Source: CALVGQ01 sp031551965 (lineage in GTDB: Bacteria > Bacillota_I > Bacilli_A > Erysipelotrichales > Erysipelotrichaceae). From it: a stretch of 64,000 bases of DNA. Of this stretch, positions 55,052 through 64,000 are shown piece after piece. Within the stretch, counting starts at the first letter, position 1. Each line of letters begins with the position of its first letter. The stretch spans positions 1 to 64,000 of the forward strand of contig JAVBMW010000006.1 in the NCBI GenBank assembly GCA_031551965.1, in the 5' to 3' direction. The notes under the pieces were generated by a model that was not told where the DNA came from, did not search any database, and worked only from the letters and a program-made list of their open reading frames with translations. The position numbers and the translations under genes are program-made.

Positions 55052-56170
55052 TTATTTAACAGTTTTCTTAACACTTTCGATAAATTTCACTGGATCAATC
55101 ATATTACTTCCACTAATTATCGTTCCATTACTAATTAATAATGAAACCATTTCATTACCGCTTAATTCTGGATTTACTTGCCATCCAAGTGCCAATACAC
55201 CTGCAACATAAGGAATCCCCCAACTCATACCACCTTCTCCATAATATACATAGTCATAACTATATTTATTTGTCGAATTAATTAAAGGATTCAAGCTGAC
55301 ATGTGCTAGTGTCCTATTGGATACTTGCACCCCTATTCTCGGTCTTGATATAGCCACTTGAGAGGATATCAAATCTCTCCATCCAGGCTTGCATTTTGAA
55401 ATATCATCTAAATCTAGTGGATCACAGAACATGGGAGAAAACCTATCATCTTTGCAGTCTAATACCAGTATTCCTTCCAACTCAGCTTCATATTTAGCTG
55501 CTTCCCATAAATCATATTTATCCTTATCTTCATTCGAATTTTGTGGAGAGAATGAAACGGAAACAACACGAATTTTATCTTTATCAGAAAGTATCTTGTT
55601 TTCTTCAATGATCCAATTAAGGCATTCCGCAAAAACAGCACCATTAGTTTCTCCCTGTGGAAGCGATGCAAAGTAAATTTTTGCATCTGGGGCTACGCCA
55701 ACAGTTTCACCTGCAAGTATGCTTGAAATTGCAGCTGCATGCATTGAAGGCGGAAAGATATTGTCATCATCTTTATCAATGATATCAAACACCTTCACAA
55801 TCTTACCTGCATATTCAGGATGATCCAACACGATGTCTTGATCTATAATCGCAACATTGACACCTTTTCCAGTGATTCCTTGTTCATGCAGAGTATTAAT
55901 CCCCAATCCAGGATTTTTCCCGCTTTCTAGTAACTGACTTTGTAAATCTTCACTGCCTTTAAAAATTTGATTATCTTTAAATGAATAAGTATCAATGTCA
56001 TCTTTAATGTATTCATTTTCTTCAAACACTAATTTCGCGTTAAAACAAATTTCATCATATCTTTTTAATACTTCGACTTCTGTTGATTCTTTCGATACTT
56101 CTTTTGTATTGCACCCCAAAAGGGTCATTGAAAACACTATTGAAATCAATAGTTTATTTTTAGTTTTCAT
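55052..56170 (-). CDS. S8 subtilase lipoprotein, first of three
   Basis: A 372-residue paralogue with lipobox LLGC. The motifs are GKGVNVAIIDQD, SMHAAAISSILAGE (the residues after His differ from the usual HGTHVAG) and GGMSWGIPYVAGVLALGW; the oxyanion place reads VLDCKDDRFSP. It starts 48 bases after the module-3 sensor stop and is the first protease gene of the apparent BlaI-BlaR1-subtilase operon. The proteases could process the sensor's outer domain or a surface substrate. Confidence 0.87.
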   Translation of the reverse strand: MKTKNKLLISIVFSMTLLGCNTKEVSKESTEVEVLKRYDEICFNAKLVFEENEYIKDDIDTYSFKDNQIFKGSEDLQSQLLESGKNPGLGINTLHEQGITGKGVNVAIIDQDIVLDHPEYAGKIVKVFDIIDKDDDNIFPPSMHAAAISSILAGETVGVAPDAKIYFASLPQGETNGAVFAECLNWIIEENKILSDKDKIRVVSVSFSPQNSNEDKDKYDLWEAAKYEAELEGILVLDCKDDRFSPMFCDPLDLDDISKCKPGWRDLISSQVAISRPRIGVQVSNRTLAHVSLNPLINSTNKYSYDYVYYGEGGMSWGIPYVAGVLALGWQVNPELSGNEMVSLLISNGTIISGSNMIDPVKFIESVKKTVK

Positions 56171-56218
56171 AGGTTAACCTTTCTAACTAGTTTATCGACT
56201 AGTTCTTTAATTCATTGA

Positions 56219-59080
56219 CTATTTGCATGTATATATAAATTTGTATGTAATAACTACTTGATAGAAATCTGAAACTACTTTGATTTCATAAGTTGCGCCT
56301 TTTTTATAAGGAAAGCTTTTAATCTCTTTATCATTGTAGAAATACTTTATTTCACTTCTACTGAAATCATGATTATCCAATTCTTCCTTACTCAACTCAT
56401 TTTGGAAGAATTCATTTATCAAAATTTGATCAACCAATGATTCAATCTTAATGTCATCATTTTCAAATATTTCAATTTGTGCGTTCATCGATACATCTTT
56501 TTGAGTACTAATATTTCCACCATAACCTGTTTCATAAAGAGAGCTAGCTAGATTAAAAAGTTGAGGAGCTAGTACTTGAGCATCATAAGAAGTAATAGCT
56601 TTTCCATCTACTACAACTTGTAAACTACTACCATTATTGTTGATAATTACTCTATGTGCATTATCTTCAATCACAAACCTGGTGTGAAATCCATCTTCAA
56701 AAGTTTGAGGCAAGCCATGTTCCAAGTAAGGGACATTCTTGAGTTCTTCTAAGATTTCACTTGCGGTGTTTGGATTTTTGAGAGTTATTTGATATCCTAT
56801 TTTTTCTTCCATGATTGTAGTAATTTGATGTAATGTTGCATCATCACTTAAAAAATCCGAAAGATTTGCAGGTTGTTGATCAAACACTTTAGCAAGTTGC
56901 CAATTTTTTTGAAGAGCTGATTCCATATTGGTTATTTGAAAAATTTCCTTGTCGATTTCAATTAAATCATTTTCATAGAACTTAACTTTTTTTACTACTT
57001 CGAAATCGCTAAATTTATATGATAAATTATTATATTCGTACAATAAATTAATATGAAATAGTTCTTTTTCATTTTCAAGTTTTGCAGGTATTAAATCGAT
57101 ATCACTGGCAAAATCAGTATAATAAGTCGAATCCAAACTACCACAGTTTCCTCCAACACATAATTCTGCACAACAAATTTTTGAACTCAAAGGAATCGTA
57201 ATATCATTTTTGGTGACTGTATTAATCAAATTCACATCTGATATAAACCCTCCAAAATCAATATTATCTTGAGTTAAAATGAAATAAAGATATAATTCTT
57301 CTTCTCCATAAATTGTATAAAGCATAGCTCTTTTATCTTTATTTGTGACAAGATAATCTGCTTTACCTAATCTAGTTTCAATATCTTGACGAGTATTCAA
57401 ATCTGCATAGAATGGCATGATGAAATTATTTTTACCTTGAACTATTTCTTTAGAAGCTACAACTTTATTTGATTTATCGGTATAGACAAGTAAAGAATCA
57501 TTTTCTTTTTGTTGATAAATTTCATATTTTAAATATTTTGAAATAAAACTAAAATTTCTATCATCGATTTGATTACCTATAAAACTTGAACTAGTATAAT
57601 TTAAATTGCTACGCAGTTTCAAATTTTGAGCGCATGTTTCATAAATTGAATAAATATTCATATTGTTGCGTAAGGATGCTTTAAATTCATTCCGTAAAAA
57701 TCGAAACTTTTCTCCAATTCCAGCCATAACAATTTCATTGCATTCACTGATATTCGCAAATAAAATGAACGCATTATTTTCTAACATTTGTTCAATAAAT
57801 GGATGTGGTGCAAAATCCACAAATGAAGTTGAATCATAATTTATCGTTAGTATAGATTTATCTTCATTGTATACATAAGATTCATAATTCAAGAAAAAAC
57901 CTGTTGTAGGTAAAATCGCTATAGCTTCATTAGGATCATAAACTAATTGTATAAATAATTCATCCGTGTATCCCCATGCATCCATAAGCTCATGATAAGT
58001 ACTGGAATTTAACATTTCTTCAATCGAAACTTTTTCATCAACTTGTGCTGACACATTTGGTTTCTTAATAACGGAAGGCCAGAGAAGACAACCAAGCAAA
58101 ATAGAAGCACACATCAGCGCTGTAGCAATGATCATCTTTTTTCTGTTTTTACTTTCAGATATTTTGATTATTCTTTCTTTTACTTCCTTTTTACTAGATG
58201 ACATGGATGTAGTTAAAGCGTTTATCTTAGTGTTGCCTACACGAAGATTATCCAAAAGTGTGTTACCATATTCGATTCGATCATCTTCAGATAAGTTGCA
58301 AACTACTTCATAGTCACAGACAAGTTCACAATCATTGTTTATTTTCTTTTGAATGAAATAAACTAATGGATTAAAAAAATGAATCCAAGAAACAAACATG
58401 ATTAACCATTTATAAATTAAATCATGATTTTTCTGATGAAACAATTCATGTCTAAGAATATAATTTAATGATTCCATGTCTATCTCTTTATTCGAAATGT
58501 ATATAGTCGGTTGAATGACACCAATTAATATAGCTCCATAAACTTCATTTGAACTATATATTTTTATTGGTGATTTAATATTTAGTTCATTTTTTATATT
58601 CTCAAAAAGCCAATTAATTTCTTCATCACAATCAATTCGAGTACTTTTTAAACTTCTTTGATACTTGAAATATGAGTTCATTTGAAATAACCCGATTCCG
58701 ACTGAAACAATAAGCCAAACGATAAAAAGAATATCCTTAGTATAAATTGATTTTGAACCTTCTATCGTATTTTCTTTAAATTCAGGTTCAGTAGCTGGAT
58801 CTATTTCATACACAACTTCATCCAAAGTTTGTCTTAAGGGTTTATATACCTGTCTTTGATACATTTGTGTCAAAGGTTGCACCACTTGGTTTTGATTGGA
58901 TATAAAGTTTGGCAACTGAATAGGAATCAGTAAAAACAACAATACGACAAGCCAAAGATAATAGCGAATCTTTAAATTCAAATATTTCTCTAATCGACTT
59001 CTTACAAGCATTATTAATAATCCAATTCCGCTTCCTACTAAAGTACATTGAATAAGCGTTTCAATAATATCTTTAGACAT
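56219..59080 (-). CDS. BlaR1-like M56 metalloprotease sensor, module 3
   Basis: A 953-residue paralogue of the other two. The zinc motif is HELFH (YILRHELFHQKNHD), with NNDCELVCD following; four helices are placed as in module 1. The ectodomain is the most divergent but keeps ILPTTGFFLNY, ENNAFILFANISECNEIVM and the ending YKFIYTCK. Its ATG overlaps the stop of the BlaI gene (TAATG). Three subtilase genes follow with 48, 36 and 23-base gaps and no terminator between them. Confidence 0.87.
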   Translation of the reverse strand: MSKDIIETLIQCTLVGSGIGLLIMLVRSRLEKYLNLKIRYYLWLVVLLFLLIPIQLPNFISNQNQVVQPLTQMYQRQVYKPLRQTLDEVVYEIDPATEPEFKENTIEGSKSIYTKDILFIVWLIVSVGIGLFQMNSYFKYQRSLKSTRIDCDEEINWLFENIKNELNIKSPIKIYSSNEVYGAILIGVIQPTIYISNKEIDMESLNYILRHELFHQKNHDLIYKWLIMFVSWIHFFNPLVYFIQKKINNDCELVCDYEVVCNLSEDDRIEYGNTLLDNLRVGNTKINALTTSMSSSKKEVKERIIKISESKNRKKMIIATALMCASILLGCLLWPSVIKKPNVSAQVDEKVSIEEMLNSSTYHELMDAWGYTDELFIQLVYDPNEAIAILPTTGFFLNYESYVYNEDKSILTINYDSTSFVDFAPHPFIEQMLENNAFILFANISECNEIVMAGIGEKFRFLRNEFKASLRNNMNIYSIYETCAQNLKLRSNLNYTSSSFIGNQIDDRNFSFISKYLKYEIYQQKENDSLLVYTDKSNKVVASKEIVQGKNNFIMPFYADLNTRQDIETRLGKADYLVTNKDKRAMLYTIYGEEELYLYFILTQDNIDFGGFISDVNLINTVTKNDITIPLSSKICCAELCVGGNCGSLDSTYYTDFASDIDLIPAKLENEKELFHINLLYEYNNLSYKFSDFEVVKKVKFYENDLIEIDKEIFQITNMESALQKNWQLAKVFDQQPANLSDFLSDDATLHQITTIMEEKIGYQITLKNPNTASEILEELKNVPYLEHGLPQTFEDGFHTRFVIEDNAHRVIINNNGSSLQVVVDGKAITSYDAQVLAPQLFNLASSLYETGYGGNISTQKDVSMNAQIEIFENDDIKIESLVDQILINEFFQNELSKEELDNHDFSRSEIKYFYNDKEIKSFPYKKGATYEIKVVSDFYQVVITYKFIYTCK

Positions 59081-59463
59081 TATTTTCCTGCCTCCCTCCT
59101 GTTTTTAACAAGTAATTCTTTAAGCTGATTGATTTCTTCATCACTAAAAACTTCATCACTACATAAAGCAGCTGCAAAACTACTCAATTTGTTGCCATGA
59201 ATCTTTTGAACAAATGCCTTTGTTTCATTGTTTTTATAATCTTCTTCATCAATTAAAGCAGTGTAATAATAATTTTTACCCTTTTTTACGCCAGAAATAG
59301 CCTTCTTATCAACTAGTCTGCTTAATAACGTTAATATTGTAGTCCTTTGCCACCCAATATCTTTGGGTAACAAAGCAATAATTTCATTTGATGTGATCGG
59401 TTCTTTCGATTGCCAAATAATTTGCATCAAAACTAATTCTGAATCTGGAATAGATGTGATCAT
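59080..59463 (-). CDS. BlaI/MecI-family repressor, module 3
   Basis: A 127-residue repressor with the same winged-helix layout (IPDSELVLMQIIWQSKEPITSNEII, WQRTTILTLLSRLVDKKAI). The recognition helix has ILT where the other two have VST, fitting its different operator. It heads the five-gene operon with sensor and subtilases. Confidence 0.92.
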   Translation of the reverse strand: MITSIPDSELVLMQIIWQSKEPITSNEIIALLPKDIGWQRTTILTLLSRLVDKKAISGVKKGKNYYYTALIDEEDYKNNETKAFVQKIHGNKLSSFAAALCSDEVFSDEEINQLKELLVKNRREAGK

Positions 59464-59474
59464 AAACCCTCCTC

Positions 59475-59520
59475 AGTCTACTTTAGTAGTCTGTATATGT
59501 TATATACTACGATTGTAGAC
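59475..59520 (-). promoter_or_regulatory. Two BlaI-type boxes, module 3
   Basis: GTCTACTTTAGTAGTC (59476-59491) and TACTACGATTGTAGAC (59505-59520) keep the CTAC-N4-GTAG core, with GT-C/A flanks unlike modules 1 and 2. Confidence 0.8.
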
Positions 59521-59608
59521 TATAAAAGTCAATCTTTTTTACTAATTATCTATATTTTTTTAGGTAAGCATCATTTTTCTTAGAATAATAAAGTAGGAGG
59601 ATATTTTT

Positions 59609-60562
59609 ATGTCGATTACTACAACAGAAAAAAATATTAAAAATTTGATTTACAATATTAGAGGTCAACAGGTCATGTTGGATTCTGATTTAGCAGAAAT
59701 TTATGGTTATGACATCAAAAGATTAAATGAACAAGTCAAAAGAAATAGCGAACGTTTCCCATAAGATTTTATGTTTCAACTGACTTCTGAAGAGGTTCCG
59801 TTTTCTTTAAAGTCGCAATTTGCGACTTTAAACATTGAAGGAAATAAGCGAGGTATGCACATAAAGAAACTTCCCTTTGCATTTACAGAGGAAGGTATTT
59901 ATATGTTAAGTACAGTACTTAAAGGAGAGCTTGCAGTATCACAAAGTATTATGATTATGCGTACATTCAAAGAAATGCGCCATTATATCGCAGAAAATAA
60001 TAGCTTAGTCTCTCAAAGAGAATTTCAAAGGTTTTCAATACAAATGGAATCAAAAACTAATCAACTTCAAAGTAATATCGAAAAAATCATGGATAATTTT
60101 ATTGAAGATGTACCCACAAAAGAAATCGTTATCTTAAACAATCACAAATTTGATGCCACGGAGGCTTATCAAAAAATCATAACTGACGCAAAGAAATCGA
60201 TCATTATTATTGATGATTATATGAATATTGATACTTTGCGTTACTTTAAATCTAAAAAACCTAATGTTGAATTGATATTATTTACTGACAACAAAGGACA
60301 CGGTAAAAACAAATTGACTAAAAAGGAGATCGATGACTTTAATAGTCAACTTGGTAAGATTATAATCAAAGAAAACGGAATAAGTCATGATCGGTTCATT
60401 ATAACTGACTACAATACCGTAAATACAAAAGTGTATTTAAGTGGTACTTCTTTGAAAGATGCAGGAAACAAACTTTGCACAATAATTTTAATGAATGATT
60501 CTCATATGATATCTGAAATAATTGAGAAATTGCTTTGCGGAAATGATTTAATTCTAAAATAA
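59609..60562 (+). pseudogene. ORF6N-domain protein with PLD-like C-terminus, split by one stop
   Basis: From the ATG at 59609 (AGGAGG upstream) 51 codons read an ORF6N domain (IYNIRGQQVMLDSDLAEIYGYDIKRLNEQVKRNSERFP). A TAA at 59762 follows, and the same frame goes on DFMFQLTSEE to 60562. Intact proteins usually read RFPEDFMFQLT or RFPKDFMFQL, so the stop is probably a GAA or AAA to TAA point mutation. The C-terminus (SHDRFIITDYN, KVYLSGTSLKDAGNK) resembles a phospholipase-D-like domain. ORF6N/KilA-N proteins come from phages. An ATG at 59771 could restart the second part. Confidence 0.85.
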
Positions 60563-60582
60563 AAGATGGATTTCTCCATCTT
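60563..60582. terminator. Terminator between the ORF6N and GH1 genes
   Basis: AAGATGGA pairs with TCCATCTT around four bases between the convergent genes; it overlaps the GH1 stop. Confidence 0.7.
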
Positions 60583-62014
60583 AATCTAAATCTGTACCAT
60601 TTGATTCAATACATTTTTTATACCAATCAAAACTCTTCTTTTTATATCGGTTAAGTGTTCCTTCACCTTTATCATTCAAATCTGTGTAAACAAAACCATA
60701 ACGTTTTTTCATTTCGCCAGTAGATGCAGATACAAGGTCAATGATTCCCCATGTTGTATATCCCAAGATTGGTACACCATCCTGATTGATCGCATCATTC
60801 ATTGCATTGACATGAGCACGATGATAATCAATACGGTAATCATCTTCTACATAGAAGTTTTCATCTGGAGTATCCACTGCTCCAAGTCCGTTTTCAACGA
60901 TGAATAATGGTTTTTGGTAACGGTCATAGATCACGTTACAAGTATAACGAAGTCCTAAGGCATCAATTTGCCATCCCCAGTCACTTGCCTTAAGATAAGG
61001 GTTTCTTACTCCACCATGTAGGTTTCCCTCAGTGGAATCTTGTCCAGGTTCAGTACTTACAACGCGACTCGAATAATAGGAGAAAGAAATAAAGTCCACT
61101 GGATATTGTTTTAAGATTTTCAAGTCACCTTCTTCCATAATTGGGTAACAATTCTTTGCTTCCATTTCCTTTAAAGCATAATTTGGATATTCACCACGAC
61201 TTTGAACATCGACAAAGAAATAATTTTCACGGTCTGCTTCCATTGCTCCCCAAACATCTTCAGGTTTACAAGTATATGGGTAAGTAGCTCCAGCCGCCAT
61301 CATACAACCAACTTGATTGTTTGGATCTACTTCCTTCGCGATTTTAGTCGCAAGTGAACTCGCAACTAATTGATGATGGGCACATTGATAAGTCGTTTTA
61401 ACACGATCTTCTCCTTCCTGCCATATCACACCCGCTCCAAAGAATGGTGCATGCAACATCATATTGATTTCATTGAAAGTAAGCCAATATTTTACTAATC
61501 CCTTGTAGCGATTGAAAATCGCATGACATAAATTTTCATAGAATCCTACTAATTTACGGTTTCTCCAACCTCCATATTCAGTGATCAAATGCATTGGGCA
61601 ATCGAAGTGAGTGATTGTCACTAGTGGTTCGATACCATATTTTCTACATTCTATAAATACGTTTTCATAGAACTTTAATCCTTCTTCATTTGGCGTTTCT
61701 TCATCTCCTTTTGGGAAAATACGTGACCACGCTAAACTTAAACGGAATGTCTTTAGTCCCATTTCTGCAAGTAATGCAATATCTTCTTTGTATCGGTGAT
61801 AAAAATCAACACCCACTTGAGCAGGGTAACGATGTTGATCATCAAAATCAATCATTTTTATTTCACCACTCGCAACAAGCCAGCGATCTGGACCATATGG
61901 GGTAACATCTACATTCGCAAGACCTTTACCTCCTTCATTATATCCACCTTCATATTGGTTTGCGGCAGTTGCCCCACCCCATAAAAAATCTTTTGGAAAA
62001 CTTGGTTTTGTCAT
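60581..62014 (-). CDS. 6-phospho-beta-glucosidase, GH1
   Basis: A 477-residue family 1 enzyme, clearly a paralogue of the one at 8.3-9.8 kb. FPKDFLWGGATAANQYEGG opens it, LTFNEINMM carries the acid/base Glu, VENGLGAVD the nucleophile, and SASTGEMKKRYGFVYTD the phosphate-contact segment. No PTS is beside it in the window. It is divergent from a GH4 enzyme with the same kind of substrate, with palindromes between them. Confidence 0.93.
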   Translation of the reverse strand: MTKPSFPKDFLWGGATAANQYEGGYNEGGKGLANVDVTPYGPDRWLVASGEIKMIDFDDQHRYPAQVGVDFYHRYKEDIALLAEMGLKTFRLSLAWSRIFPKGDEETPNEEGLKFYENVFIECRKYGIEPLVTITHFDCPMHLITEYGGWRNRKLVGFYENLCHAIFNRYKGLVKYWLTFNEINMMLHAPFFGAGVIWQEGEDRVKTTYQCAHHQLVASSLATKIAKEVDPNNQVGCMMAAGATYPYTCKPEDVWGAMEADRENYFFVDVQSRGEYPNYALKEMEAKNCYPIMEEGDLKILKQYPVDFISFSYYSSRVVSTEPGQDSTEGNLHGGVRNPYLKASDWGWQIDALGLRYTCNVIYDRYQKPLFIVENGLGAVDTPDENFYVEDDYRIDYHRAHVNAMNDAINQDGVPILGYTTWGIIDLVSASTGEMKKRYGFVYTDLNDKGEGTLNRYKKKSFDWYKKCIESNGTDLD

Positions 62015-62129
62015 AAATTTCTCCTTCTACATACATCTTTATTTTAGCATAGTTTCAAGAGTTTATAAGATTTCAATCTCATTTTGAAAAGTTTTTTTCA
62101 GTTGATCTAACAGAAAACAATATTCTTGG

Positions 62130-62141
62130 TTCGAATTCGAA
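62130..62141. promoter_or_regulatory. Palindrome between divergent GH1 and GH4 genes
   Basis: TTCGAATTCGAA, a perfect 12-base palindrome in the 241-base gap, is followed by another TTTTCAAAATTTGAAAA symmetry. Both are candidate operators for the two glycosidase genes. Confidence 0.5.
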
Positions 62142-62255
62142 AAATTATTTTCAAAATTTGAAAAGGCCTTGCATTACTCCCTATTAATTTGTCAAACTAA
62201 CAGTGTGTTTCAAAATATCACAATATGCTTTATAATTAAAACAGGAGGAAATGAA

Positions 62256-63644
62256 ATGACTAAAAACCCAATTAAAATTGTCACAATCGGAGGAGGAAGC
62301 AGTTATACTCCCGAACTAATGGAAGGGTTCATCAAAAGATATGATGAATGCCCAATCAAAGAAATTTGGTTAGTTGATATTGAAGCAGGAAAAGAAAAAC
62401 TTGAAATTGTAGGAGCTATGGCTCAACGTATGTGGGATGCATCAGGTTATGATGTTAAGGTCCATTTAACTTTAAATAGAAGAGAAGCACTGAAGGATGC
62501 GGATTTTGTAACTACACAATTTCGTGTAGGATTTTTAAATGCCCGTATCAAAGATGAAAGAATTCCATTTTATTATGGTATGTTGGGACAAGAAACAAAC
62601 GGAGCAGGAGGAATGTTTAAAGCTTTCAGAACGATTCCTGTAATCTTAAGCCTAATTGAAGACATGAAAGAGTTATGTCCAAATGCTTGGCTGATCAACT
62701 TTACAAATCCAGCTGGAATGATTACTGAAACAGTGATCAAACATGCAGGTTGGAAAAAATGCATTGGACTTTGTAATGTGCCTGTAGGATCACTTCTTTT
62801 GGAACCTGCAATCCTTGACAAAACACCAGAAGAGCTTAATTTCTATTTTGCCGGTTTAAATCATTTCCACTGGCATAAAATCTATGATAAACAAGGAAAT
62901 AATTTAACTGATGAGTTCAACAAGCTATCCGCAACCAAACAAATTGGTCCTGCCAATATTCATTCAATGCCTTTCTTACAAGATCAATTGAATGTAATGC
63001 ACTTGGTACCTTGTAGTTATCATCGTTATTACTATCTTCAAGATGAAATGTTGAAACACGGCCTTGAAGAATACAATACTGTCGGTTGTCGTGCTCAACA
63101 AGTGAAACAAACCGAAGATGAACTGTTCGAACTATATAAAGATCCAAATCTTGATCATAAACCTGAGCAACTCGCAAGACGTGGTGGTGCTCACTATAGT
63201 GATGCAGCTTGTGAATGCATCAATGCGATCTATAATGATAAACGCTCGATCATGGTTGTAAGCACACAAAATAATGGTGCAATTGAAGATTTACCATATG
63301 ATTGTGCAGTTGAAATTTCCGCAATCATTGGATCAGATGGTGCACATCCAATCAACTGGGGTAAATTTGATTCTGCTGAAAGAGGTTGGGTTCAAGTTAT
63401 GAAAGCCATGGAAGAATGTGTCATTAAAGCTGCGATCACTGGTGATTATGGATTGGCTTTACAGGCATTCATTCTAAACCCTCAAATTAGGGGTGGACAA
63501 GTCGCACAGGATTGTTTAAATGAACTACTAATCGCTCACAAAAACCACTTACCTCAATTCGCTTCTAAAATCAAAGAGTTAGAAGAAGCAGGTGTTGTGG
63601 TTCATGATGAAGTAGTACTAGATCTAATTCAAAAAGGTTTGTAG
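62256..63644 (+). CDS. GH4 6-phospho-glycosidase
   Basis: A 462-residue NAD+- and Mn2+-dependent family 4 enzyme of the LicH/CelF (6-phospho-beta-glucosidase) kind. TIGGGSSYTPEL is the NAD loop; FTNPAGMITE and GLCNVPVG (metal-binding Cys) and GLNHFHW (metal-binding His) follow. The ATG at 62256 has AGGAGG 7 bases before it; the upstream start at 62169 adds an unsupported extension. It may act with the GH1 on the same or epimeric phospho-disaccharides. Confidence 0.92.
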   Translation: MTKNPIKIVTIGGGSSYTPELMEGFIKRYDECPIKEIWLVDIEAGKEKLEIVGAMAQRMWDASGYDVKVHLTLNRREALKDADFVTTQFRVGFLNARIKDERIPFYYGMLGQETNGAGGMFKAFRTIPVILSLIEDMKELCPNAWLINFTNPAGMITETVIKHAGWKKCIGLCNVPVGSLLLEPAILDKTPEELNFYFAGLNHFHWHKIYDKQGNNLTDEFNKLSATKQIGPANIHSMPFLQDQLNVMHLVPCSYHRYYYLQDEMLKHGLEEYNTVGCRAQQVKQTEDELFELYKDPNLDHKPEQLARRGGAHYSDAACECINAIYNDKRSIMVVSTQNNGAIEDLPYDCAVEISAIIGSDGAHPINWGKFDSAERGWVQVMKAMEECVIKAAITGDYGLALQAFILNPQIRGGQVAQDCLNELLIAHKNHLPQFASKIKELEEAGVVVHDEVVLDLIQKGL

Positions 63645-63651
63645 AAAAAAT

Positions 63652-63687
63652 AAATCGTTGATTTCCAATAGGATTTCAACGATTTTT
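63652..63687. terminator. Terminator between GH4 and DUF4261 genes
   Basis: AAATCGTTGA pairs with TCAACGATT, followed by TTTTTATT, in the convergent gap. Confidence 0.8.
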
Positions 63688-63689
63688 TA

Positions 63690-64000
63690 TTATTTTGGAT
63701 TTCTGTTTCCTGATGCATACTTTCCGGTTTCAATATCCAGAACAGGTCTTTGAGGCCCTATCAAAGAATGTTCATAGCGACAAATCCACGGTTCATCATT
63801 TATACCATCAATAGTATCATCTGATTTGATTGGAACATCATTTTCAAGCTGATAAATAGCAACATTGTATCCATGATTGATCAAATTGTCTGGTTCTAAA
63901 TCATGATAATGATATTGGACATCTGGTATCCCTAGCACATGTAGTCCTAAAGTATCGATAACCATATCATTGGTACCTTCTATTTTAAAGAAACGAGCAT
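63690..64000 (-). CDS. DUF4261-type protein, partial at window edge
   Basis: Only the C-terminal part is inside the window; the frame is open to position 64000 (ARFFKIEGTNDMVIDTLGLHVLGIPDVQYHYHDLEP). The DTLGLHVLGIPDVQYHY stretch is typical of DUF4261 domains, whose role is unknown. The internal ATG at 63965 should not be taken as the start. Confidence 0.7.
   Translation of the reverse strand, partial: ARFFKIEGTNDMVIDTLGLHVLGIPDVQYHYHDLEPDNLINHGYNVAIYQLENDVPIKSDDTIDGINDEPWICRYEHSLIGPQRPVLDIETGKYASGNRNPK

Overview
The window is AT-rich, with mostly strong GGAGG-type ribosome sites and PTS, BglG/LicT, BlaI/BlaR1, type III glutamine synthetase and CBS-DRTGG pyrophosphatase genes. This fits a Gram-positive anaerobe of the Bacillota, perhaps a gut Erysipelotrichia or related Clostridia (inference; there is no rRNA in the window). 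Several IS remnants, an integrase tail, tRNA-derived attachment sites and a long direct repeat mark it as an accessory, recombination-prone stretch.

0.5-15.5 kb. After a pyrophosphatase gene comes a minus-strand operon: galactitol-family PTS IIA-IIC-IIB, a TrpB-like protein lacking the catalytic lysine context, two TrpA-like TIM barrels and a HAD phosphatase. The probable SorC-type regulator is 4.6 kb away, and a complete beta-glucoside cassette (LicT antiterminator, PTS IIBC, GH1, two RAT/terminators) sits between them. An 83/89-bp duplicated promoter flanks that cassette. Then follow an IS3 remnant, a flavodoxin-fold reductase and a truncated ArdC-like gene. A ~240-bp direct repeat bounds the region (1 and 15301).

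15.5-27.6 kb. A divergent esterase/TetR pair with an ATGA-coupled 44-residue membrane peptide, a deleted IS with perfect 37-bp inverted repeats, and the tail of a tyrosine recombinase. Next is a locus with an MFS transporter, PTS IIBC, RpiR regulator, creatinase-like M24 protein and MlrC-like M81 protein. Three TGAAA-N5-TTTCA palindromes probably define its RpiR regulon.

27.7-33.3 kb. Three copies, increasingly decayed, of a tRNA-Leu 3' half delimit small cargo modules: an AlbA_2/Schlafen-type protein with an unknown partner, and a DUF234 ATPase. A decayed second AlbA_2 tail lies beyond the third copy.

33.5-64 kb. Three BlaI/BlaR1-like modules whose metalloprotease sensors carry ~590-residue non-penicillin-binding ectodomains. 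One is in an apparent operon with three lipoprotein subtilases. Around them lie a propeller/HD-GYP sensor, MATE transporter, GSIII, MacAB-type ABC efflux operon, ferredoxin-type aldo/keto reductase, an ORF6N gene split by one stop codon, divergent GH1 and GH4 phospho-beta-glucosidases, and a partial DUF4261 gene running off the right edge.

The three most unusual systems are the PTS/tryptophan-synthase-like operon, the BlaI-BlaR1-subtilase operon and the tRNA-Leu attachment-site array.
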